Of a DNA stretch of 59,741 nucleotides, positions 44,604 through 54,080 are shown one piece after another. How positions within the stretch are numbered: position 1 is the first letter of the stretch; every line of letters starts with the position of its first letter. The notes beneath the pieces were generated by a model. That model had not been told where the DNA came from. It searched no databases and worked only from the letters and a program-made list of their open reading frames with translations. The stretch spans positions 1 to 59,741 of the forward strand of contig NZ_JABJRA010000016.1 of NCBI RefSeq assembly GCF_013155365.1, written 5' to 3'. Made by a program: the position numbers and the translations under genes. This DNA is from Nocardioides sp. zg-DK7169. Its GTDB lineage: Bacteria; Actinomycetota; Actinomycetes; Propionibacteriales; Nocardioidaceae.

Positions 44604-45716
44604 GTGAACCGCACTTCCTTGCGCCGGGCGTTCGTCCCCGGTGTTGCTGCTCTGGCGATCGCCCTCACCGGGTGCTCGGCGGCGAACGACGACGCCGGTG
44701 CCAGCGGCACCTCGTCCTCCGACCTGGCCGGCAACCTCGCCGGCGGCGGCGCTTCCTCCCAGGAGGCCGCCCAGGCCGCCTGGATGGCGGGCTTCTCCGG
44801 GGAGCACCCCGACGTGACCGTCACCTACGACCCCATCGGCTCCGGCGGGGGTCGCGAGAACTTCATCTCCGGCGCGTTCCCGTTCGCCGGCACCGACGCC
44901 TACCTCACCGACGACGAGGGCGAGCTCAGCGCCGCCACCGAGCGCTGCGGCGGGACCGCGCCGATCGAGATCCCGAACTACGTCTCGCCCATCGCGGTGA
45001 TCCACAACGTCGAGGGCGTCGACGACCTCAACCTCTCCCCGGAGGTCCTCGCGGGCATCTTCGCCGGCAAGATCACCCGCTGGGACGACAAGGCGATCGT
45101 CGCCGACAACCCCGACGCCGACCTGCCGAGCGCGCCGATCAACGCCGTGCACCGCTCCGACGAGTCCGGCACCACCGAGAACTTCACCGACTACCTAGAC
45201 GCGGTCGCGCCCAAGGTGTGGACCGAGGGCCCCCTCGAGGTCTGGCCCGAGGAGTACGGCGGCGAGGGCGCCCAGGGCACCTCCGGCGTCGTGTCCGCGG
45301 TCAAGGAGGGCACCAACTCCATCGGCTACGCCGACGCCAGCCAGGCCCAGGGCCTCAGCGAGGCGAAGATCGGCGTCGGCGAGGACTTCGTCGGCCCGAC
45401 CGCCGAGGCCGCCGCCCAGATCCTCGAGGTCTCCCCGCGCGTCGAGGGCCGGGCGGACAGCTCGATCGTCTTCGAGCTCGACCACGAGACCAGCGAGGCG
45501 GGCACCTACCCGATCGTGCTGGTCTCCTACCTGCTCGCCTGCGACACCTACGAGGGTGACGAGGCCGAGGCCGGCGAGCTGACCAAGGGCTACCTCGAGT
45601 ACGTCCTCAGCGACCAGGGCCAGCAGCAGGGATCCGAGGAGGCCGGCTCCGCGCCGCTCACCGACAGCCTGCGCAACGAGGTCACCGCGATCGTCGACGG
45701 CATCACGGTCGGCTGA
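44604..45716 (+). CDS. pstS: Phosphate-binding lipoprotein PstS
   Basis: 370 residues, GTG start at 44604. The signal peptide ends in a lipobox (IALTGCSA, Cys about residue 24). The phosphate-binding fold shows YDPIGSGGGRENFISG near the N-terminus, GTDAYLTDDE in the second contact, FAGKITRWDD and HRSDESGTTENFTDYL. It captures phosphate outside the membrane for PstCA. First gene of pstSCAB; a hairpin (45735-45769) separates it from pstC, so it is probably expressed above the other genes. Confidence 0.95.
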   Translation: MNRTSLRRAFVPGVAALAIALTGCSAANDDAGASGTSSSDLAGNLAGGGASSQEAAQAAWMAGFSGEHPDVTVTYDPIGSGGGRENFISGAFPFAGTDAYLTDDEGELSAATERCGGTAPIEIPNYVSPIAVIHNVEGVDDLNLSPEVLAGIFAGKITRWDDKAIVADNPDADLPSAPINAVHRSDESGTTENFTDYLDAVAPKVWTEGPLEVWPEEYGGEGAQGTSGVVSAVKEGTNSIGYADASQAQGLSEAKIGVGEDFVGPTAEAAAQILEVSPRVEGRADSSIVFELDHETSEAGTYPIVLVSYLLACDTYEGDEAEAGELTKGYLEYVLSDQGQQQGSEEAGSAPLTDSLRNEVTAIVDGITVG

Positions 45717-45734
45717 TCGACAGGCGTCCTCACT

Positions 45735-45769
45735 CGAGGGTCCGGGCCCGAAACGGGCGCGGACCCTCG
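45735..45769 (+). terminator. Attenuator-like hairpin between pstS and pstC
   Basis: CGAGGGTCCG pairs with CGGACCCTCG around a GCCCG-AAA-CGGGC inner stem. No T tract follows, so read-through is expected; it may stabilise the pstS transcript. Confidence 0.65.
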
Positions 45770-45822
45770 GGTGCGTGAAACACATGAGTCACTCCAGCAC
45801 CACAGAAGAAGAAGGGCACCAG

Positions 45823-46764
45823 GTGTCGACCACCCCCACGCGCACCCCCACGAGGACGGCCTCCGCGCAGCCCTCGCGGCGCGGTGACGCCGTGTTCGCG
45901 GGCCTGGCCCGCGGCGCGGGTCTCCTCATCGTCCTTGCGCTCGCTGGCGTCGCGATCTTCCTGATCGTGGAGGGGGCCCCGGCCCTGGGCGCCAACGAGG
46001 AGCAGCTCTACGGCAAGGAGAGCCTGACCCTCTACGTCTGGCCGCTGCTGTACGGCACCCTCCTCGCCGCCCTGCTCGCGATCCTGATCGCGGCCCCGCT
46101 GGCGATCGGCCTCGCGCTGGTGATCTCGCACTACGCGCCGCGCCGGATCGCCCGGACGCTCGGCTACCTGGTCGACCTGCTGGCCGCCGTGCCGTCGGTG
46201 GTGTTCGGCCTGTGGGGCATCCAGGTGCTGGCGCCGACGCTGTTCCCGGCGTACCAGTGGCTGGCCGACCACCTTGGCTTCCTGCCCTTCTTCGAGGGCC
46301 CGGCGACCACCGGTCGCACGATCTTCACCGCCGCCGTGGTGCTCGCGGTGATGGCGCTGCCGATCATCACCGCGATCTGCCGCGAGGTGTTCCTGCAGAC
46401 CCCGCGCACCCACGAGGAGGCCGCGCTCGCGCTCGGCGCGACCCGCTGGGAGATGGTGCGGATGACGGTCTTCCCCTACGCCCGCTCCGGCATCATCTCC
46501 GGGATCATGCTCGGCCTCGGGCGCGCGCTCGGCGAGACGATGGCCGTCGCGATGGTGCTCTCGGTGAGCGGCGCGGTCACGGTCAACCTGATCTCCTCGC
46601 AGAACCCCTCCACGATCGCGGCCAACATCGCGCTCAACTTCGGCAACGCCTCCGGCACGAAGGTCAACGTGCTGATCTTCAGCGGCCTGGTGCTGTTCGT
46701 CGTCTCGTTCATCGTCAACTTCCTCGGTCGCTGGGTCGCCGCCCGTGGCCAGGTGAAGGGCTGA
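45823..46764 (+). CDS. pstC: Phosphate ABC transporter permease PstC
   Basis: The GTG at 45823 after AAGAAGGGC is preferred; an ATG at 45784 is also possible. 313 residues with six membrane segments and the ABC permease contact loop EEAALALGATRWEMVRMTVF. It forms the membrane channel with PstA. The pstA start lies 7 nt downstream. Confidence 0.93.
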   Translation: MSTTPTRTPTRTASAQPSRRGDAVFAGLARGAGLLIVLALAGVAIFLIVEGAPALGANEEQLYGKESLTLYVWPLLYGTLLAALLAILIAAPLAIGLALVISHYAPRRIARTLGYLVDLLAAVPSVVFGLWGIQVLAPTLFPAYQWLADHLGFLPFFEGPATTGRTIFTAAVVLAVMALPIITAICREVFLQTPRTHEEAALALGATRWEMVRMTVFPYARSGIISGIMLGLGRALGETMAVAMVLSVSGAVTVNLISSQNPSTIAANIALNFGNASGTKVNVLIFSGLVLFVVSFIVNFLGRWVAARGQVKG

Positions 46765-46770
46765 TCCGCC

Positions 46771-47850
46771 ATGACCGGAACCGACACCCTCACCCCCACG
46801 GACACCGGGCGCTCCTCGCTCCCGCTGCGGGCGCCGCAGCTGCCGTCGTACGCCCCGGCGCTGGCGGCGGCGATCTGCTTCGGCCTCTCCACGCTGGCCG
46901 GGCTGCTGCTCGGCTGGGGCCCGATCGCGATCGTGCTGCTCGGCTGGGTCCTACTCGTGCTCGGCCTGCCCGCCTGGTCCTCGGCCGTCGAGGGCAGCCG
47001 CAAGGCCACCGACCGGTTGGTCACCACCGTCGCCTGGTCGGTCTTCGCGCTCGCGATGGTGCCGCTGGTCAGCCTGGTCTACGAGGTGATCAGCCGCGGG
47101 CACGGCGTGCTCTCCGCGCAGTTCTTCACCTATGACATGCGCGGCGTGCTCGGCGAGGGCGGCGGCATCTACCACGCCCTGATGGGCACGCTGATCATCA
47201 CCGCGATGGCCGCGATCATCTCGGTGCCGATCGGCGTGCTGGCCGCGGTCTACCTGGTCGAGTACGGCGGGAAGAACCGGCTGGCCCGGATGATCACCTT
47301 CCTGGTCGACGTGATGACCGGCATCCCCTCGATCGTGGCCGGCCTGTTCGCCTTCGCGCTGTTCACGATGATCTTCGGGCCCGGCGTGCGCTTCGGCATC
47401 GGCGGCGCGGTCGCGCTCTCGGTGCTGATGGTGCCGACCGTGGTGCGCTCCACCGAGGAGATGCTCAAGCTGGTGCCCGACGAGCTGCGCGAGGCGTCGT
47501 ACGCGCTGGGGGTGCCGAAGTGGCGCACCATCGTCAAGGTCGTGCTGCCCACGGCGCTGGGTGGCATCGCCACCGGCGTGACGCTGGCGATCGCGCGCGT
47601 CGCCGGCGAGACCGCGCCGCTGCTGATCATCGTCGGCAGCACCACCACGCTGAACCTGAACCCCTTCGACGGCCGGATGGCGACCCTGCCGGTCTTCATC
47701 TACAGCTCGGTCACGACCGGCGGCAAGTACAACCTCGAGCAGCTCGACCGCGCCTGGGGCGCCGCGCTCGTGCTCGTCGCGATCGTGATGCTGCTCAACC
47801 TGCTCGCCCGCGGGATCGGCGCGCTGTTCGCGCCCAAGTCCGGCCGCTGA
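46771..47850 (+). CDS. pstA: Phosphate ABC transporter permease PstA
   Basis: 359 residues. Membrane permease with the coupling loop ELREASYALGVPKWRTIVKV and the typical MIGTL-like entrance IYHALMGTLIITAMAAI. Its N-terminal extension of about 75 residues has two additional membrane segments, longer than in E. coli PstA but usual in actinobacteria. Confidence 0.93.
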   Translation: MTGTDTLTPTDTGRSSLPLRAPQLPSYAPALAAAICFGLSTLAGLLLGWGPIAIVLLGWVLLVLGLPAWSSAVEGSRKATDRLVTTVAWSVFALAMVPLVSLVYEVISRGHGVLSAQFFTYDMRGVLGEGGGIYHALMGTLIITAMAAIISVPIGVLAAVYLVEYGGKNRLARMITFLVDVMTGIPSIVAGLFAFALFTMIFGPGVRFGIGGAVALSVLMVPTVVRSTEEMLKLVPDELREASYALGVPKWRTIVKVVLPTALGGIATGVTLAIARVAGETAPLLIIVGSTTTLNLNPFDGRMATLPVFIYSSVTTGGKYNLEQLDRAWGAALVLVAIVMLLNLLARGIGALFAPKSGR

Positions 47851-47878
47851 CACCCCCACACGAACAAGGAACCAACTG

Positions 47879-48658
<780 letters not shown>

Positions 48659-48691
48659 GGGTCTTGTGGGGGTTGTCGCTCGCCCAGGTCC

Positions 48692-48753
48692 GATAGTCCG
48701 CCACACCACTGTCGTGTTTTCGTCGATTCACGACACTGGTGTGGCGGACTATC
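48692..48753. repeat. 62-bp palindrome, copy D, with T tract
   Basis: It begins GATAGTCCGCCACACCACTG; the arms pair for 25 bp with one mismatch. It is followed directly by GTTTTTC, so it looks like an intrinsic terminator of pstSCAB. A possible ATG inside it (48739) is an artefact of the repeat. Confidence 0.95.
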
Positions 48754-48888
48754 GTTTTTCGGGCAACCAAGAGCCCCAGCGGACGGATCGGGCCACCAAC
48801 CGTCCCCAGGCCCCCTTCCCGGTCGTACGCCGGGGGAGGCTGTGGGCAGGGCGCCCGTGAGGGTGCCGGCCGGTCGCAGGCTCGCCGG

Positions 48889-49938
48889 GTGCGGCGACTC
48901 GAGCGAGCAGGTCCCGGTGTTCATCCGGGCCACCCCGGCGTGGTGGCCCCGGTTCCGATCGACCCCACCGGGCGGGCCGGTCCCACACCCGGGCAGGCGC
49001 GCGGGCCGCGCTGGCGGCGTACATCGGCCGGGATGTACGTGCCCGCCGAGGTCGACGGCACCCGGGTCGGGCAGCGGATCGTGGAGGCGGCTGCGGAGTT
49101 GACGGGCCACGGGGCGGTGACCGGGTGGGCGGCGCTGTGCTGGATGGGAGCCCGGTGGTTCGACGGCAGCGACGGGCGGCCGGTGCCGCTCGCGATCCTG
49201 GGCAACCTGCGACCGCGCCCCGGCCGGCTGGTCTGCAAGGAGGGGATCGACCCGCGCGACCTCGACCGGGTCGACGGGCTCCCGGTCACCACCGCCGTGC
49301 GGTCGGTCTGCTTCGAGGCGCGGCACGCCCCGGACGTCGCGACCGCGGTGTTGGCCCTGGACATGGCGGCGTACTCCGACCTGGTCTCACTGGAGGAGTG
49401 CCGCGTCTACGCCCAGTGGCGGCTGCGCACGTGGACCGGGGTTCCCCAGCTCCGGGCTGCGCTGATCCTCGCCAGCGAGAACTCCTGGGCTCCCACCGAG
49501 TCGGCGATGCGCCTGGTGTGGACCGGCTCCGGCGGCATGCCGCGCCCCCTGTGCAACCGGCCGGTCTTCGACACCGACGGGCGGCACCTCGGGACCCCGG
49601 ACCTCATCGATGCGGGGCTCGGCGTCGTGGGGGAGTACGACGGGAAGGTCCATCTCTCCAGCGCGCGGCGGGCCAGTGACCTGACGCGCGAGGAGCGGTT
49701 CCGCGCCCACGGGCTGGAGCCGGTGACGATGGTGGGCGCCGATCTCGCGGACCCGGGCGCGTTCGTGGCCCGCCTGCGCGCGGCGTACGAGCGCGCGTCG
49801 CGCCGACCCACGGCCGATTGCCGATGGACCCTGGCCCAACCCCGGTGGTGGATCCCGACCGAGACGGTCGCCCAGCGTCGCGCGCTCTCCGACTGGGACC
49901 GGGAGCGTCTGCTGCGCCACCGCGTTGCTGAGCGGTAG
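48889..49938 (+). CDS. AbiEi-like N-terminus with PD-(D/E)XK-type C-terminus, orphan
   Basis: About 349 residues; the start is uncertain (GTG at 48889 or 48940; no strong ribosome site). The N-terminal part contains PVPIDPTGRAGPTPGQARGP and the start of the DNA-binding-like region WRRTSAGMYVPAEV seen in AbiEi-like proteins. The C-terminal part has TPDLIDAGLGVVGEYDGKVH, where PD...E-x-D-G-K fits the endonuclease core of DUF559/Vsr-like proteins, and RFRAHGLEPVTMVGADL as in that group. No AbiEii toxin is nearby. It sits between two 62-bp palindromes inside the phosphate island, interrupting it. Function unknown. Confidence 0.6.
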   Translation: MRRLERAGPGVHPGHPGVVAPVPIDPTGRAGPTPGQARGPRWRRTSAGMYVPAEVDGTRVGQRIVEAAAELTGHGAVTGWAALCWMGARWFDGSDGRPVPLAILGNLRPRPGRLVCKEGIDPRDLDRVDGLPVTTAVRSVCFEARHAPDVATAVLALDMAAYSDLVSLEECRVYAQWRLRTWTGVPQLRAALILASENSWAPTESAMRLVWTGSGGMPRPLCNRPVFDTDGRHLGTPDLIDAGLGVVGEYDGKVHLSSARRASDLTREERFRAHGLEPVTMVGADLADPGAFVARLRAAYERASRRPTADCRWTLAQPRWWIPTETVAQRRALSDWDRERLLRHRVAER

Positions 49939-49952
49939 GCCGCCTCAAGTCC

Positions 49953-50014
49953 GGTAGTCCGCCACACAGATGTCGTGAAATCGTGATTCGACGACACCTG
50001 TGTGGCGGACTATC
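49953..50014. repeat. 62-bp palindrome, copy E
   Basis: It begins GGTAGTCCGCCACACAGATG and ends GTGTGGCGGACTATC. The arms pair with one internal mismatch and one G-T pair. It lies 14 nt past the AbiEi-like stop and 85 nt before the Pit stop (minus strand). Confidence 0.95.
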
Positions 50015-50099
50015 GGCGCCGGGGGTCGGCAGACACCCCCCACAAGAAACCAGGACCGCCGGATCACCCGACGGCCCTGGTCTCAAGCGGTGAAGCGCC

Positions 50100-51107
50100 T
50101 CACGGCAGCTGGAAGACGTACTTGCAGACCCAGTAGAGGACTGCGGCGACGGCGCCGGCCATCGGGAAGGTGAGGACCCAGGCGGCGACGATGGAGCGGG
50201 CGACGCCCCAGCGGACGGCGGAGAAGCGCTTGGTGGCGCCGGCGCCCATGACCGCGGAGGTGATCGTGTGGGTGGTGGAGATGGGGGCCTCGAAGACGAA
50301 CGCGGTCGTGTAGAGGACACCCGCGGCGACCGTCTCGGAGGCGAAGCCCCGGGCCGGGTCGAGGTGGATGATGCGGCGCCCGAGGGTGCGCATGATCCGC
50401 CAGCCACCGGCCCACGTGCCGGCCGAGATGGCGGCAGCGGCGGCGAGGATGACCCACAGCGGCAGGCTGTCGTCGGCGCTGGCGTAGCCACCGGTGAGCA
50501 GCGCCAGGAAGATGACGCCCATCGTCTTCTGGGCGTCCTGCAGGCCGTGGCCGAGCGCCATGGCGGCGGCGGAGACGGTCTGGGCGATGCGGAACCCGCG
50601 CTGCGTGCGGTGCGGGTTGCGGCGCCGGAAGACCCACATGATGCCGAGCATGAACGCGAAGGCGGCCGCGAAGCCGACGATCGGCGAGGCGATCATCGGG
50701 AGCAGGACCTTGTCGACGATCGAGCTCCACTTCACGACCGACCCGGACGCGAGCGCGGCGCCGACGAGGCCACCGATCAGCGCGTGCGAGGAGGAGGAGG
50801 GGAGCCCGAAGTACCAGGTCACCAGGTTCCAGGTGATGGCACCGAGCAGACCGGCCATCACGATGACCAGGCCGTGTGAGTTCTCGGCGACGGAGATGAC
50901 TCCGGCGACGGTGTTGGCGATCTCTTGACCGAGGAAGGCGCCGACGAAGTTCATGACGGCGGCCATGCCGAGCGCGACCCGAGGGGTCAGGGCGCGCGTC
51001 GATACGGACGTGGCGATCGCGTTGGCGGCGTCGTGGAACCCGTTGGTGTAGTCGAAGACGAGTGCGACGACGACGACCGCGATGACCAGCGCGAGGGTTG
51101 CGGACAC
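50100..51107 (-). CDS. pit: Low-affinity inorganic phosphate transporter (Pit family)
   Basis: 335 residues, multiple membrane segments. The family repeats FDYTNGFHDAANAIATSVST and FGLPSSSSHALIGGLVGAAL (SSSHA) are clear. A second repeat unit has EAPISTTHTITSAVMGAG. It imports metal-phosphate by proton symport. GTG start at 51107, 4 nt past the stop of the DUF47 gene, so translated with it. Confidence 0.93.
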   Translation of the reverse strand: MSATLALVIAVVVVALVFDYTNGFHDAANAIATSVSTRALTPRVALGMAAVMNFVGAFLGQEIANTVAGVISVAENSHGLVIVMAGLLGAITWNLVTWYFGLPSSSSHALIGGLVGAALASGSVVKWSSIVDKVLLPMIASPIVGFAAAFAFMLGIMWVFRRRNPHRTQRGFRIAQTVSAAAMALGHGLQDAQKTMGVIFLALLTGGYASADDSLPLWVILAAAAAISAGTWAGGWRIMRTLGRRIIHLDPARGFASETVAAGVLYTTAFVFEAPISTTHTITSAVMGAGATKRFSAVRWGVARSIVAAWVLTFPMAGAVAAVLYWVCKYVFQLP

Positions 51108-51111
51108 GCGC

Positions 51112-51729
51112 TCAGGACTCCTTGACGGCGATCTGCTCCACCGTGTTGGCGACCTTCTCGAAGGCGTCGATCGCTTCCTCGAGGGACTCGATGATGTCCT
51201 TGAGCTTGAGCACGTCGATGGTCTTGTACTCGCCGCTGAACAGGTGGGCCAGGATCCGGCGGTGGTTCTTGTCGCCGGTGTTCTCGAGCCGGTTGATCTC
51301 GATCCAGTAGTCCGACAGGGACCCCGGGTCGGTCAGCTTCGGCATCGCCTGGGCGGTGAGCTCGGCGCACCGCTGGAGGACGTCGACCTGCTCGGAGACG
51401 CGCGGCGGGAGCTCGTGCACCTCGTAGAGGAGGATCATGTCGACGACCTCCTCCATCAGGTCCATCACGTCGTCGAGGGCCGAGCCGAGCGAGTAGATGT
51501 CCTCGCGGTCGAACGGCGTCACGAAGGTGCTGTTGACCTTCTTGAACAGCGAGTGCGTGGTCTCGTCGGCAGCGTGCTCGGCGTCACGCATCTTCTGCGC
51601 CACCGCCTCGCGCTCCTCGCCGGCCGAGAGCATCTGCGCGAGCAGATCGGCTCCGGTGACGAGGTGGGTGGCCGACTCGGTGAAGAGGTCGTAGAACGCA
51701 TTGTCGACGGGGCGGAATCGCAAACCCAC
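51112..51729 (-). CDS. DUF47 (PhoU-like) accessory protein of the Pit transporter
   Basis: 205 residues, helical, GTG start after AGGAG. EHAADETTHSLFKKVNSTF and FDREDIYSLGSALDDVMDLM are the metal-binding-type repeats of DUF47/PhoU-like proteins. Such proteins are commonly paired with Pit and regulate phosphate uptake. The gene precedes pit by 4 nt and follows ppk1. Confidence 0.9.
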   Translation of the reverse strand: MGLRFRPVDNAFYDLFTESATHLVTGADLLAQMLSAGEEREAVAQKMRDAEHAADETTHSLFKKVNSTFVTPFDREDIYSLGSALDDVMDLMEEVVDMILLYEVHELPPRVSEQVDVLQRCAELTAQAMPKLTDPGSLSDYWIEINRLENTGDKNHRRILAHLFSGEYKTIDVLKLKDIIESLEEAIDAFEKVANTVEQIAVKES

Positions 51730-51836
51730 GGGATACTCCTGAGGAGGCGGAGAAGAACGAACTCATGCTAGGGGGTCGTCCGTCCACCGTGGCAAACCAG
51801 ACCCCCCGGGTGGAAGGGACGTGGGCCCGCCTGTTC

Positions 51837-53987
51837 TCATCCAGCCGTACGGCGTGCGCGGCGTCGCGTGATCAGCGTCTCCTGCAGGTGGCTGCGCCCG
51901 GCATGGTGGGTCCACTCCCCGTCCGGGCCGAGCTCCCACACCGAGGCGTCGGGGGCGAAGGCCAGGTCGAAGACCTCCTCGGCGCTCGCGACGGCGTCGG
52001 CCTGGGGCAGGCGCACCAGCACCTCCACGCGCCGGTCCAGGTTGCGGTGCATCATGTCGGCCGAGCCGATCCAGGCCACCGGCTCGCCGCCGTTGGCGAA
52101 GGCGAAGATCCGGCTGTGCTCGAGGAACCGGCCGAGCACGGAGCGGACCTCGATGTTCTCCGAGAGGCCCGGTACGCCGGGGCGCAGCGCGCAGATGCCG
52201 CGCACCAGCAGCTGCACCGGCACGCCCGCCTGGGAGGCGAGGTAGAGGGCGTCGATGATCGCCTCGTCGACCACCGAGTTGGCCTTGAACCGGATCCGCG
52301 CGGGCCGCCCGTCGCGGTGGTGGGCGATCTCGCGGTGGATCTGCTCGATCAGGCCGACGCGCACGCTGTCGGGGGCGACCAGCAGCTCCTCGTACGACGC
52401 GTTGCGCGACCATCCGGACAGGTTGTTGAACAGGTGCGCGACGTCCTCGCCGATCGTCTCGTCGGTGGTGAGCAGGCCGAGGTCCTCGTAGGTGCGGGAG
52501 GTCTTCGGGTTGTAGTTGCCGGTGCCGATGTGGGTGTAGCGGCGGATCCCGTCGGGCTCCTCGCGCACCACCATCGCCAGCTTGCAGTGGGTCTTGAGCC
52601 CGACCAGGCCGTAGACGACGTGGCAGCCGGCCTGCTCCAGCTGGCGCGCCCAGCGGATGTTGGCCTCCTCGTCGAAGCGGGCCTTGATCTCCACGATCAC
52701 CAGCACCTGCTTGCCGGCCTCCGCGGCGTCGACGAGGGCGTCGATGATCGGGGAGTCGCCGGAGGTGCGGTAGAGGGTCTGCTTGATCGCCAGCACGTGC
52801 GGGTCCGCGGCGGCCTGCTCGAGGAAGCGCTGCACCGAGGTCGCGAACGAGTCGTACGGGTGGTGCAGCAGTACGTCGCGGCGCCGCAGCGCCTTGAACA
52901 CGTCGACGGGCGCGGCCGACTCGACCTCGGCGAGGTAGGGGTGGGTGGTGGGCACGAACGCGGGGTACTTCAGCTCCTCACGCTCGAGGTCGGCGATGCC
53001 GTGCAGGCCGCGCAGGTCCAGCGGCCCGGGCAGCCGGACCACCTCCTGCTCGGAGACGCCGAGCTCGGAGACCAGCAGGGCGAGCACCGAGGGGGAGATG
53101 CTCTCCTCGACCTCGAGGCGCACCGGCGGGCCGAAGCGGCGGCGCAGCAGCTCCTTCTCCAGTGCGGCGAGCAGGTTCTCGGCGTCGTCCTCCTCGACCT
53201 CGAGGTCCTCGTTGCGGGTGACGCGGAAGGTGTGCACCTCCAGCACGTCCATGCCGGGGAAGAGGCGCTTGAGGTGCTCGCGGATGACGTCCTCGAGCGG
53301 CACGAAGCGCTGGTTGCCCAGTGGCACGAAGCGGGCGAAGATCGGCGGCACCTTGACCCGGGCGAAGTGCTGCTTGCGGGTCTTGGGGTTGCGGATCAGC
53401 ACCGCGAGGTTGAGCGAGAGCCCGGAGATGTAGGGGAACGGGTGCGCGGGGTCCACGGCCAGCGGGGTCAGCACCGGGAAGATCCGGTCCTTGAACAGGC
53501 GCTTGCAGGTGCGCTGCTCCTCGCGGTCCAGGTCGTCCCAGCGCACCAGCTGGATGCCCTCCGCGGCGAGCTGGGGGACCACCTCCTCGAGGAAGACCCG
53601 CGCCTGGCGCAGCGAGAGCTCGCGGGCGGTCTGCCAGATCGCCTCGAGGGTCTCGCGCGGCATCATGCCGGAGGCGGAGCGCACCGCGAGGCCGGCGGCG
53701 ATGCGTCGCTTGAGACCGGCCACGCGGACCATGAAGAACTCGTCGAGGTTGCTGGTGAAGATGGCCAGGAACCGGGTCCGCTCCAGCAGCGGGAGCGAGG
53801 GGTCCTCGGCGAGCTCGAGCACCCGCTGGTTGAACTTCAGCCAGCTCAGCTCGCGGTCCAGGAATCGGTCGTCGAAGATCTCGACCGCCGCGACCGCCTC
53901 GTGGTCGGGCTCGTAGGGCGGCTCGACGTCGAACGGCTCCTGCGGTGGAGCGTCGGCGGGCGCGGTCGGCGAGAGCTCGGCGGACAT
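51837..53987 (-). CDS. ppk1: Polyphosphate kinase 1
   Basis: 716 residues, full length. N-terminal region FLDRELSWLKFNQRVLELAE and the NLDEFFMVRVAGLKRRI consensus; catalytic histidine of HIGTGNYNPKT and the second catalytic area GSADMMHRNLDRRVEVL. It makes polyphosphate from ATP and can run backwards. It starts at the ATG at 53987, which may be leaderless (CACACT about 8 nt upstream). It lies on the same strand as DUF47 and pit and is divergent from the hydrolase gene. Confidence 0.95.
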   Translation of the reverse strand: MSAELSPTAPADAPPQEPFDVEPPYEPDHEAVAAVEIFDDRFLDRELSWLKFNQRVLELAEDPSLPLLERTRFLAIFTSNLDEFFMVRVAGLKRRIAAGLAVRSASGMMPRETLEAIWQTARELSLRQARVFLEEVVPQLAAEGIQLVRWDDLDREEQRTCKRLFKDRIFPVLTPLAVDPAHPFPYISGLSLNLAVLIRNPKTRKQHFARVKVPPIFARFVPLGNQRFVPLEDVIREHLKRLFPGMDVLEVHTFRVTRNEDLEVEEDDAENLLAALEKELLRRRFGPPVRLEVEESISPSVLALLVSELGVSEQEVVRLPGPLDLRGLHGIADLEREELKYPAFVPTTHPYLAEVESAAPVDVFKALRRRDVLLHHPYDSFATSVQRFLEQAAADPHVLAIKQTLYRTSGDSPIIDALVDAAEAGKQVLVIVEIKARFDEEANIRWARQLEQAGCHVVYGLVGLKTHCKLAMVVREEPDGIRRYTHIGTGNYNPKTSRTYEDLGLLTTDETIGEDVAHLFNNLSGWSRNASYEELLVAPDSVRVGLIEQIHREIAHHRDGRPARIRFKANSVVDEAIIDALYLASQAGVPVQLLVRGICALRPGVPGLSENIEVRSVLGRFLEHSRIFAFANGGEPVAWIGSADMMHRNLDRRVEVLVRLPQADAVASAEEVFDLAFAPDASVWELGPDGEWTHHAGRSHLQETLITRRRARRTAG

Positions 53988-54080
53988 GGATCGAGTGTGG
54001 CACCGCTGGTTGAACGCAGGGTGTCCATCAGGCGGCCGACCCCCTCCCGCGGGTTCGATACCGGTGGGTAGGTTGCGGCT

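Noticed and set aside
48739..48888. An ATG inside palindrome D as the start of the AbiEi-like gene
   Set aside because: The codons come from the repeat and there is no ribosome site. The domain begins after about 48940, so a later GTG is more likely.
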